DNA of 64,000 bases from Triatoma infestans (GCA_011037195.1 JAAEAF010003057.1:1-64000), one strand, 5' to 3'; shown: positions 1-11,049, numbered from the stretch's first letter. A program made the numbers and translations. The notes: a model not told the origin generated them from the letters alone.

Positions 1-222
1 TGTACTTATGTCAACATCATAGCTCAAAATCGAAAAACCGTAGAAAGTTGAAACGTGATATTCCGTTTAGGTATCACCAAGGGATGTGGCAGTACGGTAT
101 CTGTCAAAATTCCTCCAACGCGAAAGTATCCTTTACAAGTTACTCCCCTCTAGGAAGTTGGAGTACCCACAAAAATAACTTCAACGATTTTTTTTGAAAC
201 GTTGTACATCAACTAAACATAC
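1..222 (-). repeat. Module repeat, part 1 (interrupted copy)
   Basis: Member of the abundant module repeat best seen at 43696-44661, here in reverse orientation. It shows the landmark strings of the family: 'atagctcaaaa', 'gtagaaagttg', 'atattccgtttaggtatcacc', 'caaaattcctc'. The copy stops at position 222 and resumes at 917, because an LTR-like repeat has inserted between them; the joined flanks restore the family sequence 'aaacatac/aaagagctac'. It enters the window already in progress, so its other end lies outside. Confidence 0.85.
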
Positions 223-916
223 TGAAGTGGAATCGTTTAATGTGATTCCTGAGGTATGTAGTAGATGTCTTGAAGAGGGCGGAAGTTAGTTTAGAGATTT
301 TTGGAAGTTAGTGCTCGAATTATTAACACGGATTTTATAAAAATAGACTGTATTTGAACAATAATTTAAACGTAAAAAATGGTAACTATTAACAAGAATA
401 TTTAGAAATAAATAGAAGATAAATAACTAATAAATTAGAATGATTAAGATAAATGAACTAAGATGCACCACTAAAGTAATAAGTATAAATAAAAACTGTA
501 TAGGGACGCGTAAACTGCTGCTCGTATATGAAGACGTACTCAAGTATAATCGTAATATCATCCCCTCTTCCAATCGGGCGAAGTTTATATATTAGTGTTG
601 GTCACACTCACACCAAGATATCTGTCCTAGTGTGCGACCTTGTGTGACCTTGGTTAGTTTGGTGACCACCAATTTAGGTCAGAGGCCAGCCTTAGCAATG
701 CTTGCTTTGATGACAGCAGCTGGCTACCGATTTAGGTCAGTGGCCAGCCTTAGCGGTGCTTGCTTTGATGTAAGGGTATTTACCCTTGGTTTGTTTGTTT
801 GCCCGTGGCCTTGTCTTGAAGTCAGGCAGCTGGCTAGGCCACTAGTTGTAAATTATTCTTTCTTTGTTATCTGTTGTCAAGGCTTGACATTGCTATGACT
901 TTGCCATGTCATTACA
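223..916 (+). mobile_element. LTR-like repeat group A, copy 1 (probable solo LTR)
   Basis: A 694-bp insertion beginning TGAAGTGGAATC and ending TCATTACA. It is flanked by the 4-bp duplication ATAC (219-222 and 917-920) and cleanly interrupts a module repeat. Shared group-A landmarks are 'tagggacgcg', 'cccctcttccaatcgggcgaag', a TATA-like stretch near 585, and repeated 'tttaggtcagtggccagcctta' units at 670-770. Terminal TG...CA-type ends with 4-bp duplication fit a solo LTR. No gag, protease or RT sequence is present. Other copies lie at 28653-29420 (minus), 34307-34899 and 52599-53341. Confidence 0.7.
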
Positions 917-1215
917 ATACAAAGAGCTACAACTTTTATTTGGAACACTTCTCGGGAAAAATTCACTTAAGGGTACTTTTTGGGTGAGGGGGTTATGGCT
1001 TCCTCTAAAGTGCTATTTCAGTTTATTAGACAATTCTGTCATCTAAATAATATTAATTAGAATTAGATGTGTTGTAGAAATTCCGAGTTTGGAAAAAAAT
1101 CTGATGACCGAAAGTGCGGTTTATTTTACCACTTTACTAAATGATTTTTTTTCACTTTTTCGCGATTTCCACAAACATAGCTAGTATTTTCTTCATAAAA
1201 ATACCCAAGTGTTTC
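917..1215 (-). repeat. Module repeat, part 2 (interrupted copy)
   Basis: Continuation of the copy at 1-222 after the LTR-like insertion. It contains 'aaagagctacaacttttattt', 'tcacttaagggtac', 'aaagtgctatttcagtttatt' and 'ttcactttttcgcgattt', in the order expected for the reverse orientation. Similarity fades near 1215. Confidence 0.85.
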
Positions 1216-2084
1216 ATTAAATTGGTATACTAACTAATAGATAGAAGAGATTGAGAGAGAGAAAGATTTATCAGTTTGTGTAAAACTTTTTCCCTCGATA
1301 ATTGATTTAGGAGATGCGAGGCTGAAGCTGGTAGGGCAAGCTCCCTCAACAAATCTTGAAAGCTATTGAACATTTAGCAAAAATTAATAATTTAAAGAAA
1401 GTTTGCCAATTATAACTATGTAATATTGCAGTAAAAGGAAGGCGGAATCTGGAAATGTTTTATACCAGATTTTTTTATATTTTGTATATACAAAAGAGCT
1501 TTCCTTGACTCTCTAAACTGTGTTTGTAAAAACTTCATTTTTATTTTATTTTTTTTCCTGTAGGGTTCTGGCTCACCAATTATTATGTTACTAATTCAGT
1601 TTTCAGTGAAAAGGTTAAGATCTAATAGTGGTATGAATGATTAATCTTTGCAGAGGCTGTGGATTTTGTAGAGAAATTGGCTATAAACTGCTACACTGAC
1701 TTATTGTGGTAGCTACTTTTATAGAGTTCGTGAAAACTGCAAAAGAAGCATAGATTTCTTATCACAGATTAGAATAATATTAGTTTAAGCGATATTTTTA
1801 GTGCTAATAGTAAAATAGATTGTCTATAAAATAATTGACCCTCACCCCTTAAAGGATTTAATCCAATTCACAGAGCCTCTGGAAAAAATTTAGAGACAAA
1901 ATACACAGTCTGGGTCGCCCCCCATATCATTATTGATTTTTCATTGGGATACCAACATGTGCAAGGCTGAAGCAAGACAGCAAAGCTCTAATTGCCCAAA
2001 ATCTAAAACATGTTAAAACTGAAAAAATAAAAATAAAAATATTGCATCAAGTTCTCGCACATAATTATCTTGTCATTTTGTGAT
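1216..2084. other. No recognised feature
   Basis: AT-rich sequence without coding potential I can support. A short 'ataccagattttttt' at about 1463-1478 resembles the outer edge of the module repeat in minus orientation, but nothing adjoining confirms it. Confidence 0.5.
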
Positions 2085-2410
2085 CATAGAAATTATATCT
2101 ATTTTATTTGAGAGAAAATTGCAATTTCGCTGGCAAAAAGGGTACACACAGGTAGAAGATTACCGTTACAGAAGAGTTCAAAGGACCTGGTTAGCTTTTG
2201 TCTTCAAGAGTTCACAGAACTTTGATAGCTTTGTCTTTGCACCCCTTCTCAAAGGGGAAGATTTGTACTAACAAGAGAAGGCATTCTTCCAAGATAGTCT
2301 GCATTCTGCTTTCAAACAAGAACAGTCTGAAACAGACATTCAATCAGAACACTTTAGGAATCGCCATTTTAGCATCTGTGCTAGTCATAAGTTAAAACAT
2401 AGCTAGTTTC
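2085..2410 (-). repeat. LTR-like repeat group B, fragment
   Basis: The reverse complement matches parts of 6950-7175 and of the LTR at 21918-22513. Shared strings are 'tatgttttaactta', 'gcgattcctgaagtgttct' and 'cagactgtcttg'. The short open frames here are repeat-derived and not genes. Confidence 0.6.
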
Positions 2411-3061
2411 AGTATATTAATAAGCATATGTCTGTGATATTGTAAAGTACTTAAATTCACTTAGAGAATATATCTATTTTGAAAACAGTGTGATCTCTTG
2501 ATTATTTCTAATACTTCTCTCGTAAACATATACTCACAAGCCTTTTACAAAACCGCTTACGCCACAAGCTACTACAAACATACAACATACTCCAATCACA
2601 TTTCAATTTCAATAGACAAATTGTTTTCAAACTTGGAATGTGCATTATTGATAATAAATCTGAATATGACTATAAAACTAAAGCAGCACCCCTGTTAGCA
2701 AACAGAATAACTAGTAACAGGAGTTTAAACTTTGGTCTCATTCGTAGATCCATCAGAAATGCCCTAAATCCTTTCTTTTTTCCGGAAAAATATTTCTAAT
2801 AAAAGTAAATGAATGTACAATTATTAGTATTAGAAGTTTAATGAAAAAACTTTGGGAACCGTTTTTTGAGAAAATTCCGATAGATTCAAAAATCTACTCA
2901 GTAAAAGTTACATTTATTCTGAGTGGAACTAAGTTTTAAATAAAAGTGATATATAATAGTATGCGAAATTTAAAGTAAACTATTTGCAACCATTTTCAAG
3001 TAAATTGCAAAAAAAAAAAAATACAATAAAAAAATAAATCAGTAAAATCACACGCAACTCC
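2411..3061. other. AT-rich, with a diverged module at about 2780-2960
   Basis: Mostly featureless. Around 2780-2960, 'tccggaaaaatatttctaat' followed by 'gaagtttaatgaaaaaac' and 'ttttttgagaaaattccg' follows the order of one plus-strand module of the abundant repeat, but it is strongly diverged. Confidence 0.4.
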
Positions 3062-3330
3062 CCTCCTCTGACGGAATTTAACCGAAATCTTCGTGATGCA
3101 TGGGGGTGATAGTATCTAAATGGTATATCTATTTTGGCATAGCAGAGTTACTGTTTTCGCTTGAAACAACTAAAATGTTTTCGCTTGTGAGGTATTTTCT
3201 TCACATACACATATCGTCACATACAGACGATTCGCTAAAAAAATTTTTTTGTTTAGACTTAATAGACCATAAAACATGTATTTCCAATGAAATGACTCAA
3301 TTTTGAAAATTTTACATGACAGCAAGAAGA
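3062..3330 (+). repeat. Module repeat, diverged 3' part
   Basis: Keeps the order 'gacggaattt', 'ggtgatagtatctaaatgg', 'tagcagagtt', 'cacatacacata', 'aaaacatgtatttccaatgaaa', 'ctcaattttgaaaatttta', which parallels the 3' third of the module repeat including the CA-rich spacer. The terminal TIR is not recognisable. Confidence 0.5.
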
Positions 3331-3404
3331 GCTATTACTGTGAGAGGTTCCTCTCACAGCAAGATGAGAAGGAAAAAATGTACTAACAACTATAAGAACA
3401 AGGG

Positions 3405-3478
3405 AAGTGATTAGCTCAGTGGTAGCGTGCTGGACTAGCAACGCGGAGATCCTGGGTTCGAGTCCAGCTGCTGCCCTA
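3405..3478 (+). repeat. tRNA-Ala-like SINE head (no tail)
   Basis: A box-like TTAGCTCAGTGGTAGCG and B box GGTTCGAGTCC are spaced as in a tRNA, with CTAGCAA (AGC anticodon) where an Ala anticodon loop would sit. The acceptor and T stems do not pair well, so this is a SINE head and not a working tRNA. The usual SINE tail ('ggagcctctacagct...ctccggg') seen at 36199-36435 and 47432-47645 is missing. Confidence 0.75.
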
Positions 3479-3570
3479 ATATTTTTTCTACTTAATTGAA
3501 ATGAATAAATAAAAATAATCTACATCCTTACACACATATAAATAAATGTTAGTATTAAAGTATTCCGCTT

Positions 3571-3574
<4 letters not shown>

Positions 3575-3623
<49 letters not shown>
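3575..3623 (+). repeat. Poly(A) tract, 49 bp
   Basis: An uninterrupted run of A. It could be the tail of a retroposed sequence to its left, but no target duplication is evident. Confidence 0.9.
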
Positions 3624-3624
<1 letters not shown>

Positions 3625-4199
3625 AACTTCTTATTTCAATATATTTATTGGAACTTGTAGAGGACAAATAAATGTCAAAATATGTTTACTTCAGACAGTA
3701 AACAGTTACTGTCACTGATCACAAAGTATGTAGTAATGTGATCTTTTAATTAAGATCAAATAAAGAACTTTTAATTAGTGTATACTTTTACTTTAACGAA
3801 TTGTTTACCAACCTAATGAAACAGATTTACTACTTTGTCATTTCAATTTTCTTCTTTTTTTTTTCTCCTTGTTACTTGCTGTTATTTATTTTATTTCTGA
3901 GCAAAATATAAATTTTATGAATAGATTAAGTTTATTTACAAATAAAATCATAATAACAATACAACTAAAAGAAAGAGGTTTCAAGCTCCTGTATACACCC
4001 CTACAAGCTTTCATATCTACACAAATTAAAATAAACAATAGATTATATAAGGAAAAAATAAACTAAAAAAACCTTATGCACACACTAAATTAAAGCAGAA
4101 TATGCTTAAGCCTAGTATGTACAGACAGTATATTAATTTTTTGTTCAGAAAATTCAGGTTAGAATTTCTGCTAAAAAGTGGAAACAGGTTGCACATAAC
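3624..4199. other. No recognised feature
   Basis: AT-rich; no repeat family member or coding similarity recognised. Confidence 0.5.
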
Positions 4200-4500
4200 G
4201 CCTACAGATTTGTTACATACTGTATTAACATTTTTTTGTGAACGTCTAACACCAGCCCGAGGTGTTTAACTTCTTTGGCCCAAGGAAGGGTATTTCCAAT
4301 AACTTTGACAAAATGGGTAACATGTGGCCTCCTGCGTGTAAATAAAATTGCTTCAGACTTAATATTATTTGGTTCTCCATTTTTTAAAGTAATCAAAGCT
4401 TTTTTGAACGACAATGGGCAAATGACTGGCTAGTGTCAACTCGGAAAGAGGATATGGTGTATCGTCAGCGAATAGACAGCAGTTTGATTTTAATTTTAAT
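4200..4500 (-). pseudogene. Jockey-type LINE reverse transcriptase fragment
   Basis: On the minus strand, a frame over 4461-4472 gives the RT catalytic FADD in the context CLFADDT, followed by leucine-rich residues and FKKW. After a frame change the next segment reads KSEAILFTRRRP, a PWAKEVKHLGLVLD stretch, then the start of the thumb. This order (FADD, then KSEAILFTRRR, then K.LG..LD) is characteristic of Jockey-clade RTs. At least one frameshift lies between the two segments, and both ends are missing, so it is dead. It is separate from the Jockey C-terminus at 8023-8480, which is on the same strand but in the wrong order to be the same copy. Confidence 0.8.
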
Positions 4501-5014
4501 TTAGCTAGGTAAACTTATGAAAAATGTTGCATGTGAATGATAATTTTATATAAAGACGTTGACTTGAACATACTTTTAGTGTATGGAAACAAAACTGAAA
4601 AAAAGTAAACAATCGTTTTTTTCTGATCCTATTTTTAGTCGAGCTGGGTTTATTTTCCCTGGGTAAATTGGAAGAAATAAACTGATTACAATCAGAGATA
4701 TATATCGCTTTTATTTCAGCCCTAATTCCTAAGTCTTTGCCCATTTACTCTACATTTAAGAGACCTATAACTGTTTCCATTTTTTCCCGAGAAAAGAGAA
4801 TTGTGGGGAAATTCTGGGGGAGATAGGATTACACGTTGTTCCATTAAGTATTTATGTTTACTGAACGTATCCTCGCTAGCTGAGCTACAGTTTGGATAAA
4901 GGCTGATTTAGGATATCTTCAAAAAAATAAATACAAATTATCGAAGTTTAAAAAGAAAATTAGAAAGAGCTAATGACCAAATAGTAACAAAAAAGAGAGA
5001 GGGGAAAGAAAAGA
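4501..5014. other. No recognised feature
   Basis: AT-rich sequence between two LINE fragments. The minus-strand open frame at 4505-4744 resembles no family I know. Confidence 0.45.
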
Positions 5015-5025
5015 GAGCCACTTTG
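5015..5025 (+). repeat. Target-site duplication, left (GAGCCACTTTG)
   Basis: An exact 11-bp match to 5894-5904. The pair brackets the LINE at 5026-5893. Confidence 0.85.
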
Positions 5026-5893
5026 GTGGTGCCTCTTGGTGAGAGGGCCACCGTTTTCCAGGCTGAGGTTTATGCAATTCTTTGTTGTATTTTGGATAAG
5101 AAGGTGCGTAACACTAATTTAAAAGGTGTTTGATCTGCTCGGTAGCCAGGCTGCATTGAATGCGCTTAACTCATGTATCTTCACATCCAGATTGGTGTTG
5201 GAATGTTCTAAAAGTCTGGAAGATCTTTCTTCACTGAAGAATGTGCTTCTGGTCTGGGTTCCAGGTCATATGGGAAACTTTGGGAATGAGGAGGTAGATA
5301 GGTTTGCCAAATTAGGCGCCTCTCCTACTTTCATTGGTCCCGAGCCTGCTGTTGGTGTGTCTTTTGGCACATGTTTGTCAGGCTTCCAGGCGTGCATGAC
5401 CTCGCAGCATTCATCCTTATGGATGAGTGCAGTAGGTTGTCGGCAGTCTAAGATGCTCATTGGGGGTCCGGACGGAGCTTTGAGTAGCGGGATCCGATGT
5501 CTTTGCATGGACCTCTCTCAGGCATTTGGTTGGTCCTCACAGGGCATTGTGGCTTAAGGGAACATCTCTATTCAATGGGAATCATGCCTGACCCTTTCTG
5601 TAGAGTTTGTGAGACGGAGGAGGAAACACCCGTGCATCTAATGACGCATTGTTTGGGCTGTGAGGAGATTAGGTTTAGGACCTTCGACCGGAAGAGGATA
5701 TCGGTAGAGGATCTTAAGCTATGTCCTTTTAAGGTTTTGTTCCGATTTGTTCGGTCTGTGGTGAAACCTGGGACTGGACTTTTGTTCCAGTCCCAGTAGT
5801 TATTATTCTTTAGGGGTAGCTATATGGGCCCAGGAAGGCTTTGATAGCGCAGGGTTTTACCCTCTTCTTCCTTAGTAATAATAATAATAAAGG
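5026..5893 (+). mobile_element. 5'-truncated I-clade LINE (RNase H + C-terminal zinc finger, frameshifted)
   Basis: The sequence opens directly in coding sequence with ATVFQAEVYAI, the second catalytic strand of a LINE ribonuclease H domain. A +1 frame change near 5117-5128 moves into a frame reading GSQAALNALNS, where the usual catalytic Asp (SDSQ) is Gly. The next landmark, VWVPGHMGNFGNEEVDRFA, keeps the H and the last D. A second change near 5500-5555 returns to the first frame, ending with the zinc-finger tail CRVCETEEETPVHLMTHC. The element ends in (TAA)n at 5875-5890, typical of I-type elements. The 11-bp flanking duplication shows ordinary 5'-truncated target-primed insertion. Two frameshifts and the lost Asp make it inactive. 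Confidence 0.85.
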
Positions 5894-5904
5894 GAGCCAC
5901 TTTG
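5894..5904 (+). repeat. Target-site duplication, right (GAGCCACTTTG)
   Basis: Right partner of 5015-5025, immediately after the (TAA)n tail. Confidence 0.85.
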
Positions 5905-5919
5905 TTAATAGCACTATAC

Positions 5920-6360
5920 AATAAAACATAATCCCCCTACCCCAGAAATCCCCTTATATGAATTTTCCCAGTAAAATGTTACAAATAAAAGTTCTAGCTC
6001 TTCGTATATGTAGTTAATATACTATGTTTAAAGAAAATCATTGGAGACATTTTTGAGATAATCGTGATAAAACTTGATAAATCCATTCAGTAAATTGGTA
6101 CTTCGGGTTGAGGAATTTTGTCAGGTAAATTCCTGCCGGATTCCATGGTGATATCCACACGGAATGTAAATTTAGAACACATTCTGCGATTTCTCATTTT
6201 TGAACTATGCTGTTCACACATACATTCACACAATGACCATTTTCTTCTATAAACAATATTTTTGGACTCACGGACCTCAAAATGTGTATTTCCGGTGAAA
6301 ACTCGATATAAATTTGACACGGTTACAATATTTCCTCTTAATGGCAGTTAGAGAAGGTAA
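5920..6360 (+). repeat. Module repeat, 3' half
   Basis: Contains 'gaattttcccagtaaaatgttacaaataaaagt', 'atgtttaaagaaaatc', 'ttcgggttgaggaattttgtca', 'ccatggtgatat', a short CA-rich spacer near 6215-6232, and 'tttccggtgaaaactcgata'. It ends in a degraded 'ggcagttagagaagg' in place of the TIR. Confidence 0.8.
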
Positions 6361-6729
6361 TAAATCTTTGAATACTTTTCAATTCGCCAATTCTTAAAAT
6401 TATAAGGAGATGTTTACACAGCAATGGCCAGAGGAATTTTTTAAAGGAAAAGAATGCTTTAGCCGTACGTTTGGGGCGCCTATTAGTGCCCTTCTTGAGG
6501 AGCTCATTTTTGTACAAGAGGGATTTCTATGTCAAGAACGTTGAGATTTGTAATGGATCGATAATGTCTCCATACCACTAGCTCTAGAGGGCGCAATCTG
6601 AGAAGCTTATTTGGCCACTGGCAAGAGACATTAAAGAGATGAGCGGCTAGTCCAACCCTCGCTTAAAAAGGGTGCTATTTGGTGGTTCTGATGGAACAGC
6701 AGGTTTTCGAAAGGCTCTATATACATTCC
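6361..6729. other. No recognised feature
   Basis: Moderately higher GC than its surroundings (6410-6720), but I recognise neither a repeat family nor coding similarity. Confidence 0.45.
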
Positions 6730-6910
6730 TTTAAATTACCACTTCAATACAATGTATGGTTTTACCATCTATATAATATTTAATATATTACATTAGAAGC
6801 ATTGATAGAATTCCAAATTTAAAGAAAATCGTCTAACTGGAAAGTGCGAACAGATAGGCTTGGAGTTTTTGGAATTTTCCCGAATGATAATCATTATTTT
6901 CTTAATATTT
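6730..6910 (-). repeat. Single diverged module of the abundant repeat
   Basis: Runs 'accacttcaata...attacattagaagcattga...aaatttaaagaaaatcgtctaactggaaagtgcg...ggaattttcccg', collinear with 62745-62985 and 31780-31965, and with one minus-oriented module of the module repeat. Confidence 0.6.
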
Positions 6911-6949
6911 AGAATTTTCTTTGCACGAACAAAAACTAATTATAAAATC

Positions 6950-7175
6950 AATTATTTACCTAGATTAAATGCAAAGCTCTTATGTTTTAACTTAAAGTAG
7001 CACTAATGGTAACTGGTAGAATATCTGATTCAGACTGTCTTGAAAGAATGCCTTGTAATTGTTCGTTCAAATCTTCCTCTGTGAGAAGAAGGGATAGACA
7101 ATGCTAACAAGGTTTATGAATTCTTCCTGTAACTGTAATCTTCTACGTGGGTGTACCTTTTTGAATGTTAGGATA
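6950..7175 (+). repeat. LTR-like repeat group B, fragment
   Basis: Shares 'gctcttatgttttaactta', 'cagactgtcttgaaagaatgcctt' and the 'gggtgtacctttttg' end with the inverted copy at 2085-2410, and its first part with 22110-22200. Confidence 0.6.
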
Positions 7176-7369
7176 TTCTTGAAATAATATTTTTCAAATA
7201 AAACATTTTTCTAACATCCATTACATAAGGGAAAACAACCAAAAATAATAGAATAGAATACAAAATAGTATTTCAAGAAAAGGAAAAAAGTGATTAAATA
7301 TTTTAAAAAGAAAAAAAAAGTCCTATACATCAAAATTATTAAAATCAATTAGACAGAATCTGGTATTTT

Positions 7370-7660
7370 ATCCGTTGTAGCATGCATAATTCATTTTGTT
7401 CCTAACAGGTTTCGGAGTTTAATTCATCGTCAGAGCGAATTCACCAATTCGTGTAAAGAGTTCACTTCAACACTTGTAGTGTGGATTGTCACAGAAACAT
7501 TAAGTTGAAGTGAACACACTCTACACAAACTTCGTCAATTTGCAAGTGACGATGGATGAAAATCCGAAACCGGTCAGTAACAAAATGAATAAGCAAGCTA
7601 CGACGGATAAAATAGCAGATGTTATGTCCACCATTGCGCACCCATCCACATATTAAATTA
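7370..7660. mobile_element. Foldback element (family F, subfamily 2), hammerhead-like motif
   Basis: The two halves are imperfect reverse complements: 'tatccgttgtagcatgca...cattttgttcctaac' at the left and 'gtaacaaaatgaataagcaagctacgacggata' at the right. 'gttcacttcaacacttg' and 'aagttgaagtgaac' pair near the centre. The right arm carries, on the plus strand, TGACGA (7547-7552), T, a GGAT/ATCC stem with GAAA loop, GAAA (7566-7569), CCGG and TC, the same layout as the hammerhead-like core at 16337-16374. The flanking tail 'ccaccattgcgcacccatccaca' recurs after the copy at 11050-11375. Confidence 0.7.
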
Positions 7661-8022
7661 GATAGAATTTTGAAATCTCCACAGGTTTTATTTTAAAGTA
7701 AAAAAAAATTTAAAAACACTCTTATACTTTAGAAAATAATATTAATGTTTAATTTCTATTTGTTTCTATTAAATCTTTCAACATAAAACATGTTTTAAAT
7801 CAGACCAACACAATAAAAAGTGTGACAATGACACAAGAATATTATGTTTTACAAGCAAATCAATTAATTTATAAAATGTGACAGTTTTTTTTGTTTTTTT
7901 CTCCTTCAATAATTTATTTGCAACTGTACAAAAGATTCAATAAGCAAATGTGATGAAAGTTTGCAAGACATGATTTACGTGAGAAGAAAATACCCAGTGG
8001 TATTTACTTCAAGGCGTTGGAG

Positions 8023-8480
8023 TTAATTTAAAAAGTTACGGGGCCACTGACGCTTCAGGCGTCGAGATGGATTATCAGGTAAGGTTTGACTAGCAAGTTG
8101 TTGAACCAAAGGATTAGGATAATAGGACAGGGAGTTATGGAATCTTTGATAGCGGGATTTAATTAGATCGGACACATATGGAATGGATAGGTCATTATGT
8201 AAGGTTTTATTGGAGACATAATAAGGAGCATTGGTAATTTTTCGTAGGATTTTGGACTGTAAGGATTGGATACGGTAAACGTTGGAATGCTTAGTAGAGC
8301 CCCATACCTCTAGTCCGTAAGTCCATATTGGTCGTAGTAAAGTTTTGTATAGTGTAAGCTTATTTTTTTAAGTAAGTTTGGATCGTTTGTCTAAGAGCCT
8401 TGAAAGGATAAAAAATCGTCTATTAGTTTCAGTCCTTTTCAGTCTGATATGGGATAGTTTTTCTAATATATACGTTCAAA
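8023..8480 (-). pseudogene. Jockey-clade LINE, C-terminus of ORF2
   Basis: On the minus strand an open frame runs 132 codons from about 8418 to a TAA at 8023-8025, with a single internal TAA. It contains LTLYKTLLRPIWTYGLEVWG, then VYRIQSLQSKILRKITNAP, then YYVSNKTLHNDL and DLIKSRYQRFHNSL, ending NPSRRLKRQWPRNFLN. This order is diagnostic of the region just after the RT thumb in Jockey-clade elements. There is no Met start because the copy is 5'-truncated. A plausible 3' UTR follows to about 7900. Reading frame preservation suggests a fairly recent insertion relative to most remnants here. Confidence 0.85.
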
Positions 8481-9400
8481 TTACTGCCACATAAATTGTT
8501 TTGATAATTAATAATAAATTTAAAAAGAAAACTTTAATATTCTTTATTTAATAATATTGCGAAACAGAAATTCAGTATTTTTTTGATCTTTGAAAGTGAA
8601 AAATATAACGCAATAAAAAAATTAAAATAATTGACTAAAGATGTCTTTAGTAGCCATTTGGTTTTACTTTATTATTTATATTTATAGCAAAAATTTATAC
8701 ATATTCAAAGGCATTGTTTTCTCGTTAAGCGATAAAAATATATCTACATTCTTTTCACATTTTAAGAGATTAAAACCAGTAAGAACAATGTCTTGTTCCT
8801 ATTCATGTTTTTTATTATATTTATATATGTAATCTACTTTTTTCTTTTTGCTGGTTTTTTTTTTTTTATTTGTATTTTCTATTTTATTATTCTAGTTGCT
8901 GAAAATCTTGAGAGAATTTGCCAAATACATAAATATATCAGAATTAATATGAAATAATCATAAACTATATTTCTTTTACTAAAATAATTATAGTTGTTAA
9001 ATATATTTATAATGTTTTATTTAATGTTTCCATGGTAACTAATTGTTAATTTATATATTCTGTTTACACCATTTTTTTATTTTCAATATAAAAAATTATT
9101 GATCGATCATAAAAAAATTAATTGCTGCAAATTTCAATTATAATTTTATAAAAGAAAATAAGAAAAAAAAAAAAGAAAAGCTGAATACAAAAAGACCTAA
9201 ACATTTTAGTTACTAGAACGTGTTAAAGGGTATTATATGATGAATCATTTTATATATTAATATAGACCCCTGTCTTTAAATTAAATAAACAATTTTGAAT
9301 GAAAGAATCTTTGGTTTTTATGTTAAATGATTTTCTTAAATTATCGGCCTAGATCAAAAGGTTTTAACCGATATTATTGCATGTTTATTTGAGTTTTTCA
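8481..9400. other. No recognised feature, very AT-rich
   Basis: Long A/T runs, no family landmark and no credible coding sequence. The plus-strand frame at 8641-8832 is low-complexity. Confidence 0.5.
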
Positions 9401-9404
9401 TGTC

Positions 9405-9540
9405 CTCCGAGAATTCAGGGTTCGGTTCCCGTGAGGCAAAGTCGATGTTGACCCAGCATCATGATAAAAAGTGGGAAGCCACAGTTAGTAGCGCCCTAGA
9501 TAGCGAAGGCCTAAAATAAACGGCGTGGCAACTGCGACGT
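9405..9540 (+). repeat. SINE-like fragment with B box
   Basis: 'gggttcggttcccgtgaggcaaagtcgatg' contains a B-box match (GGTTCGGTTCC) followed by a non-tRNA body ending near 9540. The A box is not visible. It differs from the tRNA-Ala-like family in its body. Confidence 0.45.
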
Positions 9541-9541
9541 G

Positions 9542-9995
9542 CTTAGATAGATAGATAGATAGATACTTTATTCATACAGCACCAAAGTTACAGAACAGTG
9601 TCAAAAAAAAGAAAAGTTTCAATCAATTACAGAGGTACTCGTTTATTGAGTAATAATTTTTATTTAGTAAATATTTTTTAAGTTCCTTTTTAAATTTATT
9701 CTTTGATAGGCTCACCTGAAGCAAAGACTCGGGCAAACAATTATAGATTTTAGCGGCCATATATAGTGGGCTTTTTCCAACTTTTGAAGTCCGATGTGCA
9801 CGCACCTCCAATAAGTTGTTTTGCCTTGTCGTAATGTTATGTAGTTCCCCTCTACGCCGGAACTTATTTGGATGCTCTAGTACAAATACGGCACATTTAA
9901 GGATATAGCAGCAGGGTAGTGTTAGAAAGCCTAATCGCGGAAATCCCCCTCCCACCTTACCACGCGCCCCCCCTAATCAAATATCCGTCTGTCAT
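9542..9995 (-). pseudogene. LINE ORF2 C-terminus with (ATCT)n 3' tail
   Basis: The minus-strand frame at 9623-9955 ends properly at a stop and reads LPCCYILKCAVFVLEHPNKF, then HNITTRQNNL, HRTSKVGKSPLYMAAKIYNC, LPESL, and FKKELKKYLLNKNYYSINEYL. This is the conserved carboxyl end of a group of insect LINE polyproteins (N-Y-N-TR, RT.K..KS..Y...K.YN.LP, FK..LK..LL...FYS..E). The microsatellite at 9546-9566 (TAGA on the plus strand) is the element's 3' tail. Only the last 110 codons survive. Clade not certain (CR1/RTE-like). Confidence 0.8.
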
Positions 9996-10109
9996 GCCTT
10001 GTCCCTTCATAGGCTGTTGCGCCATAGGTTCTTTACTTTTTTATTTCAGTTTTTAATAGTATTCTCAAGATAGTTCCCACAATTTCTTAATTGTCTTAAT
10101 TTTAGATGG
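9996..10109. other. Possible SINE tail
   Basis: 'aggctgttgcgccataggttc' at 10008-10028 resembles the reverse complement of 25240-25260 ('gaacctatgacgcaacagcc'-like). Family undetermined. Confidence 0.3.
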
Positions 10110-10310
10110 TGCAATAGGAAGCGAAGAGAGGGATCTATAGCAGAGCGAGACGCTCGTTCGCTACTTAAGCCAGATTAAAGTAGGAGGCTGTTTATATACA
10201 ACAGCGGCTAGCCTTGCAGCCTTGCATGGGACAGTATAAACTGTTCTAAAGAGAACAGTTTATACAACAGTTACAACGCGTCAACATTTCAACTACTACC
10301 TTTCACTTTA
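10110..10310 (-). repeat. LTR-like repeat group C, fragment
   Basis: Starts TGCAATAGGAAGCGAAGAG, matching the reverse complement of the 43543 end (TGTAATAGGATCCGAAGAG). Also carries 'cttaagccagattaaag' beside 'gtttatatacaacagc', the group-C core of TATA stretch plus conserved block, and 'acagttacaacgcgtca' shared with 16110-16130. Confidence 0.6.
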
Positions 10311-11045
10311 CTCACTCTCAATCTCTAATATCTATATATACGTGTAAAGTTCTGGCAGTTTGTGTTACTTTCTCATTATACAGTGTCAGCATTACTTCCA
10401 GCTTATTTATCCTTCAAACCAAATTCTCACGAAAAATGTCTACCACTTTTATTTTGAGATATTTTTCCAAGAAAATCTGATATCTGGAGGGATCTGGATG
10501 AGCTGCAAGATTATGTTTTCCTCCATAATGCTACGTCTGTTCCGTACTATATTTATATATTATTAAGGTATATTAAAATCTTTGATAGAGTATCAAATAT
10601 ATAAAAAATCGGTTCACTGGGTTGGCAGCTGTACAGAATTAAGTTTCTCAATTTATTGAAATATTCTCGATAAAAGTAAACAATTTTCTTTGAACTTGAA
10701 ATAGTAACTGCATAGCTATTTCCTGTCATTTCTATTTGAAACATTTAGGATTTTGAAAAATCTTTGATTATATCAAACTATTAGGATTTGATTGATGCTG
10801 TCCTCTGTGCTTGACTTTAATCAAATTGAAGTACTACGTTCTTTGTCACAGAACCAACACTAAATTTTTTTTTTTTGAGTGTAACAATACTTCAAGTTGA
10901 AGAATATTGTTGTAATTTCTTAGATTGAGATAAAGTCATGGGTTGTTGTGAGTGTAAACACCGGATTGTGGCATTTTAGATAGTGTGCTTATAGAATTAT
11001 AAGCAGGAATATGGGTCTGATACATGTGAATGTGTTCTTTTCTTA
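10311..11045. other. Mostly featureless; one block shared with 16795-16860
   Basis: 'gtgtaaagttctggcagttt...agcattacttccagcttattt' at 10342-10411 matches 16795-16855 in the same orientation. Nothing else recognised. Confidence 0.4.
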
Positions 11046-11049
11046 ATTC

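Noticed and set aside
632..898. 88-codon plus-strand frame as a gene
   Set aside because: It lies wholly within an LTR-like repeat whose other copies do not keep the frame.
3405..3478. A functional tRNA-Ala gene
   Set aside because: A and B boxes are good, but acceptor and T-stem pairing is poor and the same sequence recurs as the head of SINEs across the window.
8641..8832. 63-codon plus frame with many aromatic residues
   Set aside because: AT-rich low-complexity translation without any supporting signal.
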